A DNA stretch of 64,000 bases, taken from positions 1 to 64,000 of the forward strand of contig JBEEOW010000011.1 of NCBI GenBank assembly GCA_041191405.1. The letters are read 5' to 3'. A program made the translations under genes and the position numbers. Below are positions 17,330-24,852 of the stretch, one piece after another. This stretch comes from JBEEOW01 sp041191405. Lineage in GTDB: Bacteria > Bacteroidota > Bacteroidia > Cytophagales > UBA9547. Positions within the stretch are counted from its first letter, which is position 1. Each line of letters opens with the position of its first letter. The notes under the pieces were generated by a model. It was given only the letters and a program-made list of their open reading frames with translations. It was not told the origin of the DNA and ran no database searches.

Positions 17330-18163
17330 TCATTGTCTGTCATTTTTTGTTTTTCCATATTGAAATTCTATATTACCTTTAGTATTACCAATAATAATTT
17401 CATCTATTACTTCTTTCTTCCAAACAATACCAAGTTGAGCATGTATTTCTTCTTTTCCAATTCGTCCAGAATACACTCCGAGAAAACCTCTTATTGTTCC
17501 AATAATTGAATCATTATTAAAACCTACTTTTTCGTCATAATGTACCCCATGTCTTTGATATATAACAGGTGAGCCAGATAAACCAGGTCTTGTTGCAGTG
17601 TCTATGAAAATTTTAGGTAGTTGATCTTCATTAATAGTAGGTTCTGTAGCGATACTAGCTTTTTTCCAAATTGGTAATCCTAAATATCTGAAATCGTCAA
17701 ATGGATAACCTATTACAAAACAATCATCTCCAATTTCGGGAGGAAAACTTGTGTCAAATTTTACAGTGTTAATTGCAGAGTAGATAAAATTATCTGAAAT
17801 ATTAAGTTTAATAGCAACTACATCTACATTTTCTTGATATTGGGGATGAACTAACCATTTTGGTAAAGTCATCTCATCATCTTCGTAAAGTAATATTTTT
17901 TCAAGTTTACTTTGTCCACCACCATTTTCTAATCTTAGATATGTCAAAAAAATATTAGGTATCCCTGCATTTGTTTCTGTCAAAGGTTTCCCAGTTAACG
18001 GATTTCTTCCTGTTACATTATGCCAATTAGTTATTAAGTAATATTCATTTAAAAACAAATATATAAATCCTGTAGCAGTTGAAAATATTAAGTCAGTTTC
18101 TGTAAACCCAATAGCAAGTTGTTGGGTAGTCAATGATAAGTAATTGGGTTTTATTATATTCAT
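17330..18163 (-). CDS. Trypsin-like serine protease
   Basis: This 277-aa protein has the chymotrypsin-fold catalytic triad: His48 (YLITNWHNVTG), Asp114 (ENVDVVAIKL) and Ser196 (RPGLSGSPVIY). It has no signal peptide, so it is probably cytoplasmic, unlike housekeeping HtrA proteases, and it has no PDZ domain. Trypsin-like modules of this kind occur as effectors or regulators in bacterial defence systems, and its place between the TIR operon and a PIN gene fits that context. The role is inferred. A hairpin resembling an attC site lies just upstream (18187-18244). Confidence 0.82.
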   Translation of the reverse strand: MNIIKPNYLSLTTQQLAIGFTETDLIFSTATGFIYLFLNEYYLITNWHNVTGRNPLTGKPLTETNAGIPNIFLTYLRLENGGGQSKLEKILLYEDDEMTLPKWLVHPQYQENVDVVAIKLNISDNFIYSAINTVKFDTSFPPEIGDDCFVIGYPFDDFRYLGLPIWKKASIATEPTINEDQLPKIFIDTATRPGLSGSPVIYQRHGVHYDEKVGFNNDSIIGTIRGFLGVYSGRIGKEEIHAQLGIVWKKEVIDEIIIGNTKGNIEFQYGKTKNDRQ

Positions 18164-18186
18164 TGTATTGGTTTTTAAAAATGGTT

Positions 18187-18244
18187 TATAACGAACAGGG
18201 CTTTGTGACGGGCTGGTTCAAAAGCACAAATTCCCAAGTTGTTA
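18187..18244. repeat. attC-like imperfect hairpin
   Basis: The left arm begins tataacgaacagggctttgt (from 18187) and the right arm (18225-18244) is cacaaattcccaagttgtta. They pair as taac/aac, then ggg, then tttgtg, with unpaired bulges, around a 17-nt loop. The bulged arms and terminal TATAAC resemble integron attC sites, but the right end does not match the GTTRRRY core. It lies between the protease and PIN genes. Confidence 0.4.
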
Positions 18245-18272
18245 CTAAAGTTTAATTAAAATGCTGCTGCTT

Positions 18273-18995
18273 TTATTTTCCTCTTGCAATTTCAGCTTCC
18301 ATTTCAATCCAGCTCCAAAATTGATGTTCTTGATATTCGTCCATTAAATCAATTACCTCTTTCCTCATTTTAAGAGCTTGAGCTAGATTATTGGAAAAAT
18401 GTACATTCCATTTATGTAAGTCTGGATGAATTTTTGTCAAATCGCTTGGGTCGCTAAATTCCTTATTATTTGATGTAACAAAAATTAAGTCAGTTGCTAT
18501 TTGATTTTCTTTAATAACGTGTTCAACAGCTCCAAAATAAAGTAAAGCATCTGCCATATTATTTTTGCTATTATGAAATGGTGCTTGTTTTGTCAAAGCA
18601 CGATTTGCCATATCTAATTTTAGCTTGTCTTCGATTTTGAATAACTCAGAACCTTTTATTAATTTTTCTACTCGGTTGAAAAAAACTTCTGCAAGTTTTT
18701 CTTGGTCAGCCTGAACTTCAGTATACTTTTCAATAATTTTTTTAAGCTCTTGTCTATCTGTTTCGGGAAGAAGTTCAGCCATTTTTAAAGCACTTTTTGC
18801 ATGACTACGAATACTGGCCACAACTTCTTGAAGAACTCGTGGTTTATTTCTTTCCCATTCTTCAAGAATTATATCACACGTCAAAAGTACTGTAATTCCG
18901 ATGTTTACTTGCTCTTCGAGTTCAATTAGGACTTCTTCTATTCTTGGTTTTGCAAGGTCTAGCCAAGTGCTAGTATCTAATATTAATTTTGCCAT
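18273..18995 (-). CDS. PIN-domain (DUF4935-like) protein
   Basis: The N-terminus LILDTSTWLDLAK supplies the first PIN acidic residue, IILEEWERN the second, NNMADALLYFGAV the third, and FVTSNNKEFSD the last strand and Asp. Residues 75-130 form a long helical insert, which fits the 240-aa DUF4935-like group better than the ~130-aa VapC toxins. It is probably an RNA- or DNA-cleaving enzyme, with the target unknown. No antitoxin-like gene is adjacent. It lies between the two copies of the intergenic repeat, together with the protease. Confidence 0.75.
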   Translation of the reverse strand: MAKLILDTSTWLDLAKPRIEEVLIELEEQVNIGITVLLTCDIILEEWERNKPRVLQEVVASIRSHAKSALKMAELLPETDRQELKKIIEKYTEVQADQEKLAEVFFNRVEKLIKGSELFKIEDKLKLDMANRALTKQAPFHNSKNNMADALLYFGAVEHVIKENQIATDLIFVTSNNKEFSDPSDLTKIHPDLHKWNVHFSNNLAQALKMRKEVIDLMDEYQEHQFWSWIEMEAEIARGK

Positions 18996-19076
18996 TCTTA
19001 TGTCGTTCTTAAAGTTGCAGCTAACATTTATACTTACTCATTCAGTCAATCTCCTTTATAGTTTCGGTAGGGTTTT

Positions 19077-19252
19077 TCTTGAAATAGTTTAACTGAAAAC
19101 TTGTTACAAATTGATTAACAAGTAACGGTTTTTATACTTACATTTTTATTTCAATTACAAAAATGTATTTATTTGTAATTATATTAAAATGTAGCATAAC
19201 TACAAAAAGTTTATAAATATTTTTTACGTAAAAAACACTATATAGTATAGTG
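19077..19252. repeat. Diverged intergenic repeat, copy 2 (upstream of the PIN gene)
   Basis: This is the second copy of the element at 17112-17268. It has ttgaaatagtttaactgaaa at the left and tacaaaaagtttataaatat at the right, the same 14-bp palindrome tttttacgtaaaaa (19221-19234), and then an inverted repeat cactata-tag-tatagtg (19236-19252). A hairpin acttgtta...taacaagt lies at 19099-19123. Middle parts have diverged. Confidence 0.7.
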
Positions 19253-19258
19253 TATATA

Positions 19259-20205
19259 TCAAAACAACCTCATTTCCAATTCACTATACAAAAATCTATT
19301 TTTAACTTTTTCAATATTAGTATTTGCACCTTTTGTTGAAATCAGCTTAGAAATAGTAAATGCATCCATCAAATTTTCATCAAAAGGTTTAGCAAAAGAA
19401 AGTATTTCGCTTTGGGTAAGTGAGTTATTTAACCACAATGATTCATTTTCAGGTGTTAAAATCACTGGCATACGTTTACCTTCGTTATGAATACGAGCCA
19501 TTAATGGGTTTGCTTCACAAGTAAGTATTGAAAAAGATTGTATTAAATCGCCTGTTTGAGGGTTTTTCCAAGTGTCAAAATGCCTACCATTGCAAAAGGC
19601 TCATTGTCTTTTAAATGGATATAATGTGGGTATTTCTGTTTGTTAAATGTCATCCATTCATAAAATCCATTACTCAAAACCAAACACCTATTTGATTGAA
19701 TAGCTGACTTAAATGAAGGCAATTCAAAAGCAGTTTCCGAACGAGCATTCAAGGTTTTTGACCGATACTCATTAATTTTTGTGCTATCCTTCACCCAATT
19801 AGGTATCAATCCCCACGACATTGAATCAATTATTCCTGGTGTAGTTATTACTGACCACTTAGGAAAATCAAATCCATTTGCATGAAAAATTGGTTTGTAA
19901 ACATACTTGTTTTTCAACTCAGCTTTAAAACGATTTTCAAGCTTTTTGGCTTCGGTGTTGAGTGAATCCCCGTTGTAAATGCCTGCATTTCGCATACTTT
20001 CACCAACAACCCTCACAAAAAATGTAGAGTAAGGATTTTTGATTAATTCTTCATTTAAATCAATTTGTTCCTCTGCAAAGTCCATCGCTGGACTTGGGAA
20101 TCCTGCATTAATTCTCGAACTAACTAAACTAATTTTGATACTAGTTTCGCAAATTGGTTTGTAAAAAGTTAATTCAGTGTTGCTATATAATTTTTCAATC
20201 TTCAT
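19259..20205 (-). pseudogene. UmuD-SRAP chimera, frameshifted
   Basis: The start at 20205 gives MKIEKLYSN. Residues 1-85 read as a UmuD-type S24 protein (FPSPAMDFAEEQIDLNEELI, then VVGESMRNAGIYNGDSL with the serine). Immediately after GDSL the sequence becomes an SRAP/YedK protein (NTEAKKLENRFKAEL, MSWGLIPNWV, LNARSET, NGFYEWM) but lacks the MCGR start with its catalytic Cys. The UmuD Lys half is also missing, so both enzymes are disabled. A 1-base loss in a T-run near 19577 then shifts the frame: the normal continuation DTWKNPQTG... ARIHNEGKRMPVIL is readable in the other frame down to 19259. A deletion joining umuD to a downstream SRAP gene explains it. Confidence 0.85.
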
Positions 20206-20392
20206 TGTGTTTGAACTTTCCACAAAGAAGGTTATTATTATTCTCAATTAGCGAGAATGAAAAAAATGTTTATTTAAGTTATTGAATTAGACAAATATTA
20301 GCGTGTTTCATTTTTATCAAAATGAAAAATTAATTATATTTATGTAGTAGTAAATAAATCTAAAGTATTCATAAAATTAAATATCTAAAATT

Positions 20393-20869
20393 ATGAAAAA
20401 TAACGAATTAAATCCATCAAAATTTAACGATGAAGAGTATAGAGCATTAAAGACCCAAGAGGAAAAGGATAAATATTTTAATGAAAAATCGATGTTAAGT
20501 CTATTGGAATATATGGATGAATTTACAGATGAATTTTTTACATCAAAAACTAAAGAACAAAAATTGCAATTGTTAAAAAATCTATATGCATCAGATATGT
20601 TTGGTTTAGATGCTGATGACAGATATTTTGAGGTTGACCATATTTTAACCACCATCCATGTTAGGTTTTCAGAATATAAAAAAGAATGTAAATCAGGAAA
20701 TATTAAAGACGACTATACACCTAAAGATTGGCATAAAAGACATCATGAAATTAAACATTCATTATGGAAAAAAACTGGCGATGATTATAAAAACGGTCTT
20801 TTTGAATTAAATGAAATTATAAGAATTACTGAGGAAAAAACAGCAGAACTACGAAATAGAAATATTTAG
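20393..20869 (+). CDS. Hypothetical protein, no recognised family
   Basis: This is an isolated rightward gene of 158 aa, rich in Lys, Glu and Asp, mostly predicted helical, with no signal peptide or membrane span. Noticeable parts are DADDRYFEVDHILTTIHVRF and the His-rich DWHKRHHEIKHSLWKK. I do not recognise it. It is flanked by the broken UmuD-SRAP gene and a convergent ORFan, and a hairpin terminator follows at 20914-20951. Its even codon pattern and clean ATG with AT-rich upstream sequence support a real gene of accessory origin. Confidence 0.6.
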   Translation: MKNNELNPSKFNDEEYRALKTQEEKDKYFNEKSMLSLLEYMDEFTDEFFTSKTKEQKLQLLKNLYASDMFGLDADDRYFEVDHILTTIHVRFSEYKKECKSGNIKDDYTPKDWHKRHHEIKHSLWKKTGDDYKNGLFELNEIIRITEEKTAELRNRNI

Positions 20870-20913
20870 AATTTGTATATTAGAATTTAATTTACATTTT
20901 ATGTTATTGTATA

Positions 20914-20951
20914 AAAAAACTAGCATTATTGTTATAATATGCTAGTTTTTA
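20914..20951. terminator. Hairpin terminator between convergent genes
   Basis: Stem aaaactagcat / atgctagtttt with a 12-nt loop, flanked by A and T runs on both sides. It can stop transcription from either direction between 20869 and 20994. Confidence 0.75.
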
Positions 20952-20993
20952 TATTTGATAACAAGGAAAATGAATTGTATTCATCTAATTTTT

Positions 20994-21776
20994 CTAAAGG
21001 ATTTTGCTTAATTCTATTATAGATTTTATAGTATTTAAATTTGGTTTTTCATTAAAACCTAATTCTCCAAAATGCAATACGTTTTCAAATAGAAATTTAC
21101 TTAAAGACGATTGTTTTAAATCATTAGGTCTAAAGGATTTTCTAATTGTCCATTTTTCATATTTTGCTTTTTCAGAATATTTATATAGCCTAATTATCAA
21201 CTGTTTAGAAGCGAAATCATTATCCCATTTTTTATCTATAGATTCTCTTAGAATATAATTTGAAGAATTATAAATCATATAAAAAATCTCTGAAGTTGAA
21301 TAATCATCTAATAGATTTTCAATTATAATTTCATCTTCATAATTTGGTGTAAGCTTAATGTTGAATAGTTTTTGTGAGGTATTTATTATGTTTTCTAAAC
21401 ATTCGTTTACACAAATTGATTTCCATAAAATTAAAAGTTCTATATCCTTAAATATTTGTAAATCAGGCTTTAATAAGTTTTTATAAATTGTTTTAAATTC
21501 TATTTCTATATTATTAAAATTTATATTCCATTTTGTATTTAGAATTTCTTCGTTTGAAATTTCAAAAGGATTAATTAACCCTTTTTTTTGTAAAACATGT
21601 AAAATTTCAACAGTTTGAAGGTTTCCTGGAGATAATGGAAGTTTTGATTTGGAAATACTAGAAATAGAAAAGTCTTTTAAAGAAATACGGTCAATTAACA
21701 AAGCACCTAAAAATATTTTTTCAGTTGCACTCAAACTATTTAATAACTTTGAGTTATAAGAAAGAGTGTTTTCCAT
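20994..21776 (-). CDS. Hypothetical protein, no recognised family
   Basis: This 260-aa protein is rich in Ile, Leu, Lys and Asn, with alternating helices and no membrane span or signal peptide. The N-terminal third (LSATEKIFLGALLIDRISL, then LQTVEILHVLQKKGLINPFE) looks like a winged-helix-type fold, but I would not assign a DNA-binding role on that alone. It is the last gene before the cobalamin operon. A structured 170-bp sequence encoding a possible 41-aa peptide ends about 10 bp upstream of its start. Confidence 0.55.
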   Translation of the reverse strand: MENTLSYNSKLLNSLSATEKIFLGALLIDRISLKDFSISSISKSKLPLSPGNLQTVEILHVLQKKGLINPFEISNEEILNTKWNINFNNIEIEFKTIYKNLLKPDLQIFKDIELLILWKSICVNECLENIINTSQKLFNIKLTPNYEDEIIIENLLDDYSTSEIFYMIYNSSNYILRESIDKKWDNDFASKQLIIRLYKYSEKAKYEKWTIRKSFRPNDLKQSSLSKFLFENVLHFGELGFNEKPNLNTIKSIIELSKIL

Positions 21777-21785
21777 AGTAAATTT

Positions 21786-21990
21786 TTAGTTTAAATAAGT
21801 TTTGTATAAATAAAAATAGGGCGGAACCTCTCGCTTTATCGTTTTCAACTCAACTAAGGTATCGCCAAACACCCGCAAAGAATTAAAAAACAGCAAGAGG
21901 AACACGCCCATAGCAGGCGCATCCACTCCGACCATTTCTCTCTTTGCTTTAAAATTTTGGCGATTTTTAGTTAAGAGAAATTATCGAGCA
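21786..21990 (-). ncRNA. GC-richer structured element with a possible 41-aa ORF
   Basis: In the 705-bp gap 21777-22481 this stretch stands out by its higher GC. Complementary segments are 21819-21823 with 21905-21909 (gggcg/cgccc), 21861-21869 with 21956-21964 (atcgccaaa/tttggcgat) and 21934-21941 with 21974-21981 (atttctct/agagaaat). The first two pairs interleave, as in a pseudoknot. On the minus strand an ORF at 21786-21911 would encode MGVFLLLFFNSLRVFGDTLV and 21 further residues. Whether it is an RNA, a leader peptide or a repeat is unknown. Confidence 0.4.
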
Positions 21991-22098
21991 ACGCTCTATA
22001 TTTAATATTTTTCTATCGCAAATTTAATTAAAGAAATTGGAATAAATTATTAAAAATGAAAAAGTAAGATTGTAATTGTAAAAATTTGAAAAGTTAGT

Positions 22099-22130
22099 TT
22101 TTTTTAATTTTTCATGAAAAATTAAAAAAA
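22099..22130. repeat. 32-nt perfect AT palindrome
   Basis: The two 16-nt arms are perfectly complementary around catg (arm core ttaatttttcatg). It lies in very AT-rich DNA between the structured element and the duplicated cobC tail. It could form a cruciform or act as a terminator. The rest of 21991-22305 shows nothing else that I can name. Confidence 0.6.
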
Positions 22131-22305
22131 TCAGAAAAAAGTAAAAAATGAATGATTTTTTGAAAAAAATGTGTCATGAACATTTTTTATGAACAAAAAA
22201 CTTTAAAAAATCGTTTAAATTATTGATAATTAAATATATAAATATAAATATGAACAAAATACACTGAGTACTTGTTAAATAACTCCTACAGTAATTCAAT
22301 ATTTA

Positions 22306-22608
22306 AAATTTGTATAATCTATCTTTAAAATCTACTTATTAAGAAAAATCAATTTATTTCTATCTGAATTTACATTCATTTCTATATGAGTTACTGAACC
22401 AAATTCAATTGAAATTCTAAATGTATTTTTAAGCGGTAAATTTAAAATATGACATAAATTTGTATAATCTATCTTTAAAATCTACTTATTAAGAAAAATC
22501 AATTTATTTCTATCTGAATTTACATTCATTTCTATATGAGTTACTGAACCAAATTCAATTGAAATTCTAAATGCATTTTTAAGCGGTAAATTTAAAATAT
22601 GACATAAA
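22306..22608. repeat. 150-bp tandem duplication of the cobC 3' end
   Basis: Bases 22306-22458 and 22456-22608 are the same 153-bp sequence at an offset of exactly 150 bp, with a single difference seen (22424 t versus 22574 c). The right copy is the end of cobC and its 3' flank. The left copy is a non-coding duplicate after the stop. The near identity implies a recent event. Confidence 0.95.
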
Positions 22609-23054
22609 AAACTTCGAATTACTCCTGCATGAGTAATAATCACAACCTTGAGTTTACCTGTATTTTTCAATAATTTTTCTTTAATAAACAATTGTACCCT
22701 TGCATGTAATTCAGTAAAACTCTCACCTTTGGGTGGACTTTGATTTACAAAATCATTCATCCAAATAGTAAGTTCTTGTTCAGGAATATTATTCCATGCT
22801 TTATTTTCCCAATCTCCAAAGTTTAGTTCTTGTAAATAGCTATCAATAATATATTTATTAGGAGAAAAAAATTCTGCTAATTTAATACATCTTATTAAAG
22901 GACTTGTATAAACTAAATAATCTTCATCTGGAAATTTCGACTTAATTTTATTGAATTGATTTACAAATGGCGACTTAATGTCAAGGTTTGTTTGGCCGTA
23001 ACAAATACCTTTCTCTGCAACAGTTTCAGTGTGTCTAACTAAATAAATTTCCAT
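22482..23054 (-). CDS. cobC: Alpha-ribazole phosphatase (histidine phosphatase family)
   Basis: CobC removes the 5' phosphate of alpha-ribazole phosphate or adenosylcobalamin phosphate in the last part of B12 assembly. The N-terminal phospho-His motif YLVRHTETVAEKGICYGQ is characteristic of CobC among phosphoglycerate-mutase-like enzymes, and THAGVIRSFL carries the second catalytic His. Its 190 aa is normal. It is the last gene of the operon, and its start overlaps the cobS end by 16 bp. The last 43 codons lie in the 150-bp duplicated unit, so the gene itself is intact. Confidence 0.93.
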   Translation of the reverse strand: MEIYLVRHTETVAEKGICYGQTNLDIKSPFVNQFNKIKSKFPDEDYLVYTSPLIRCIKLAEFFSPNKYIIDSYLQELNFGDWENKAWNNIPEQELTIWMNDFVNQSPPKGESFTELHARVQLFIKEKLLKNTGKLKVVIITHAGVIRSFLCHILNLPLKNAFRISIEFGSVTHIEMNVNSDRNKLIFLNK

Positions 23055-23827
23055 ATAACTAAAAAAGATAAAATTGTAATCAATTCTGCAAACTGCTCAA
23101 CTGCACCTAGGCAATCTCCTGTGTAACCACCTAACCATTTATAAAAATAATTAGCTGAATATAAGCGTAATAAAAGTAAAGGTATTAAAGTAAAAATAAA
23201 TTGCCATTGAAAGTACGATAAAAGTAAAATCGGAATTAAACCGAAAATAAATGAACCAAATACTTCTTTTATTGAATGTGATTTTGCTATTGGTTTTGCT
23301 TTAGAAGTTTCATCTTCACGAGCATATTGTTCGGTAAATACAATTGAAACAGCAATAAACCTTGCAATTGCATGATAGCTTATAAAAATAAGGTAAATTA
23401 TAAATAATGAATGATTATTTAAAGCTGATAATAAAGAACTTAATGTATAGAATTTTAATGAAAATGAAAAAATTAAAGCAATTAAACCATAAGCTCCTAC
23501 TCTACTATCTTTCATTATGGTAAGTATTTTTTCTTTTGTCCAACCACCTCCAAAACCATCGAAAACGTCAGCCAATCCATCTTCATGGAAAGCACCTGTA
23601 GTTAATACTCCTGCTAAAATTGAAAATATAACAGCTAATATTGTATCAAATATAAAGCTTGACAGATAATAAACTATGAATGAAATACTTCCAACTATCC
23701 AACCGATTAATGGAAAATACCTTGTAGCTTTGTTTATATAATCCGGAGAATGATCAACAAAACTTGGACACGGTATTCGAGTATAGAACATTAAAGCTGT
23801 AAAAAATATTTTAATTTCGTTTTTCAT
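23039..23827 (-). CDS. cobS: Adenosylcobinamide-GDP ribazoletransferase
   Basis: CobS is the membrane-bound cobalamin synthase joining adenosylcobinamide-GDP with alpha-ribazole (phosphate). The family signature FFTALMFYTRIPCPSF opens the protein. The metal-binding acidic motif is HEDGLADVFDGFGGG near residue 80, followed by MKDSRVGAYG. Six to seven hydrophobic spans are visible, and GGYTGDCLGA lies near the C-terminus. It overlaps cobT by 4 bp (ATGA) and cobC by 16 bp, showing translational coupling. Confidence 0.95.
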   Translation of the reverse strand: MKNEIKIFFTALMFYTRIPCPSFVDHSPDYINKATRYFPLIGWIVGSISFIVYYLSSFIFDTILAVIFSILAGVLTTGAFHEDGLADVFDGFGGGWTKEKILTIMKDSRVGAYGLIALIFSFSLKFYTLSSLLSALNNHSLFIIYLIFISYHAIARFIAVSIVFTEQYAREDETSKAKPIAKSHSIKEVFGSFIFGLIPILLLSYFQWQFIFTLIPLLLLRLYSANYFYKWLGGYTGDCLGAVEQFAELITILSFLVIWKFI

Positions 23828-24846
23828 GATTTTTCTTTATTTGATACCGAAGCTGATTCAAAACTTGCCATATTATTCATAAAATCGCAAGCACTTTTAA
23901 CCAATGGGTAAGCCAAAGCACAAGCCGAACCTTCACCTAAACGCATATTTAAATTTAATATAGGTTTTGTATTTAAATACTGAAGTAACAAGGCATGTCC
24001 TCCTTCGTGAGATTGATGACAAAAAATGGCATTATCAATTACTTTAGGATTTAATTTATAAGCTACTAAAAATGAAACTGTTGAAATAAATCCATCAACT
24101 AAAATCAGTAAATTATTATCGTAACTTTCTTGTATGGCTGCTACAATAGTTGCTATTTCAAAACCTCCAAATGTTTGTAAAACATCTAAAATATTATGTT
24201 TATCAATGTTTTTATGGAAGTTCAAAGCTTGTGTTAAAATGGATTGTTTTTGTAAATATTGAGCATCATTTAAACCAGAGCCTCTACCAATACAGTTTTT
24301 TAATGGAATATCAGTTAAACAATGCATTAGCATAGCTGCTGACGAAGTATTACCAATGCCCATTTCACCAAACCCAATAATATTAGTATTATTAGATGCT
24401 AAATGATTTTTTACAACTCCCCTCCCATTTTCAAAACATTGTACTAATTCATTAATTGTCAAAGCCTTTTGATTTAAAAAATTTATTGTTCCGTAATTTA
24501 CCTTGCAGGAAATTAATTGTTCAATATTTTCAAAATCTTTATTTACTCCAGTATCAACAATTTTAACTTTAATTTGATGTTGATTTGCAAAAACATTTAT
24601 TGCTGCACCTCCATTTAAAAAATTTAGTACCATTTGCCAAGTAACATCCTGAGGATAAGCACTCACGCCTTCATTGGCAATACCATGGTCGGCAGCAAAT
24701 ACTACTATTAAAGGCTCAATTAATTGAGGACTTAATGTATTTTGTACTCTACAAATTTGCAAAGCCAATGATTCTAAATCTCCTAAAGCACCTAGTGGTT
24801 TGGTTTTAAAATCAATTTTATGTTGAATTTCGGCTATACTAATCAT
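23824..24846 (-). CDS. cobT: Nicotinate-nucleotide:dimethylbenzimidazole phosphoribosyltransferase
   Basis: CobT activates the lower-ligand base to alpha-ribazole phosphate. Family landmarks are KTKPLGALGDLESLALQI, VFAADHGIANEGVSAYPQ, FGEMGIGNTSSAAML and the C-terminal catalytic Glu region MRLGEGSACALAYPLV. Its 340 aa is normal. It lies between the Dph6-like gene (6-bp gap) and cobS (4-bp overlap). With cobU, cobS and cobC it completes the nucleotide-loop assembly branch, so the organism can remodel or finish imported corrinoids. Confidence 0.96.
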   Translation of the reverse strand: MISIAEIQHKIDFKTKPLGALGDLESLALQICRVQNTLSPQLIEPLIVVFAADHGIANEGVSAYPQDVTWQMVLNFLNGGAAINVFANQHQIKVKIVDTGVNKDFENIEQLISCKVNYGTINFLNQKALTINELVQCFENGRGVVKNHLASNNTNIIGFGEMGIGNTSSAAMLMHCLTDIPLKNCIGRGSGLNDAQYLQKQSILTQALNFHKNIDKHNILDVLQTFGGFEIATIVAAIQESYDNNLLILVDGFISTVSFLVAYKLNPKVIDNAIFCHQSHEGGHALLLQYLNTKPILNLNMRLGEGSACALAYPLVKSACDFMNNMASFESASVSNKEKS

Positions 24847-24852
24847 TATAAA

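Noticed and set aside
17261..17509. Rightward open frame starting in the 17.0-17.3 kb gap
   Set aside because: More than half overlaps the protease gene on the other strand, and its Phe/Ser-rich sequence is typical of shadow frames.
21786..21990. tmRNA, RNase P RNA or 6S RNA in the structured element
   Set aside because: The length and conserved core motifs of these RNAs do not match, and no tRNA-like 3' end is present.
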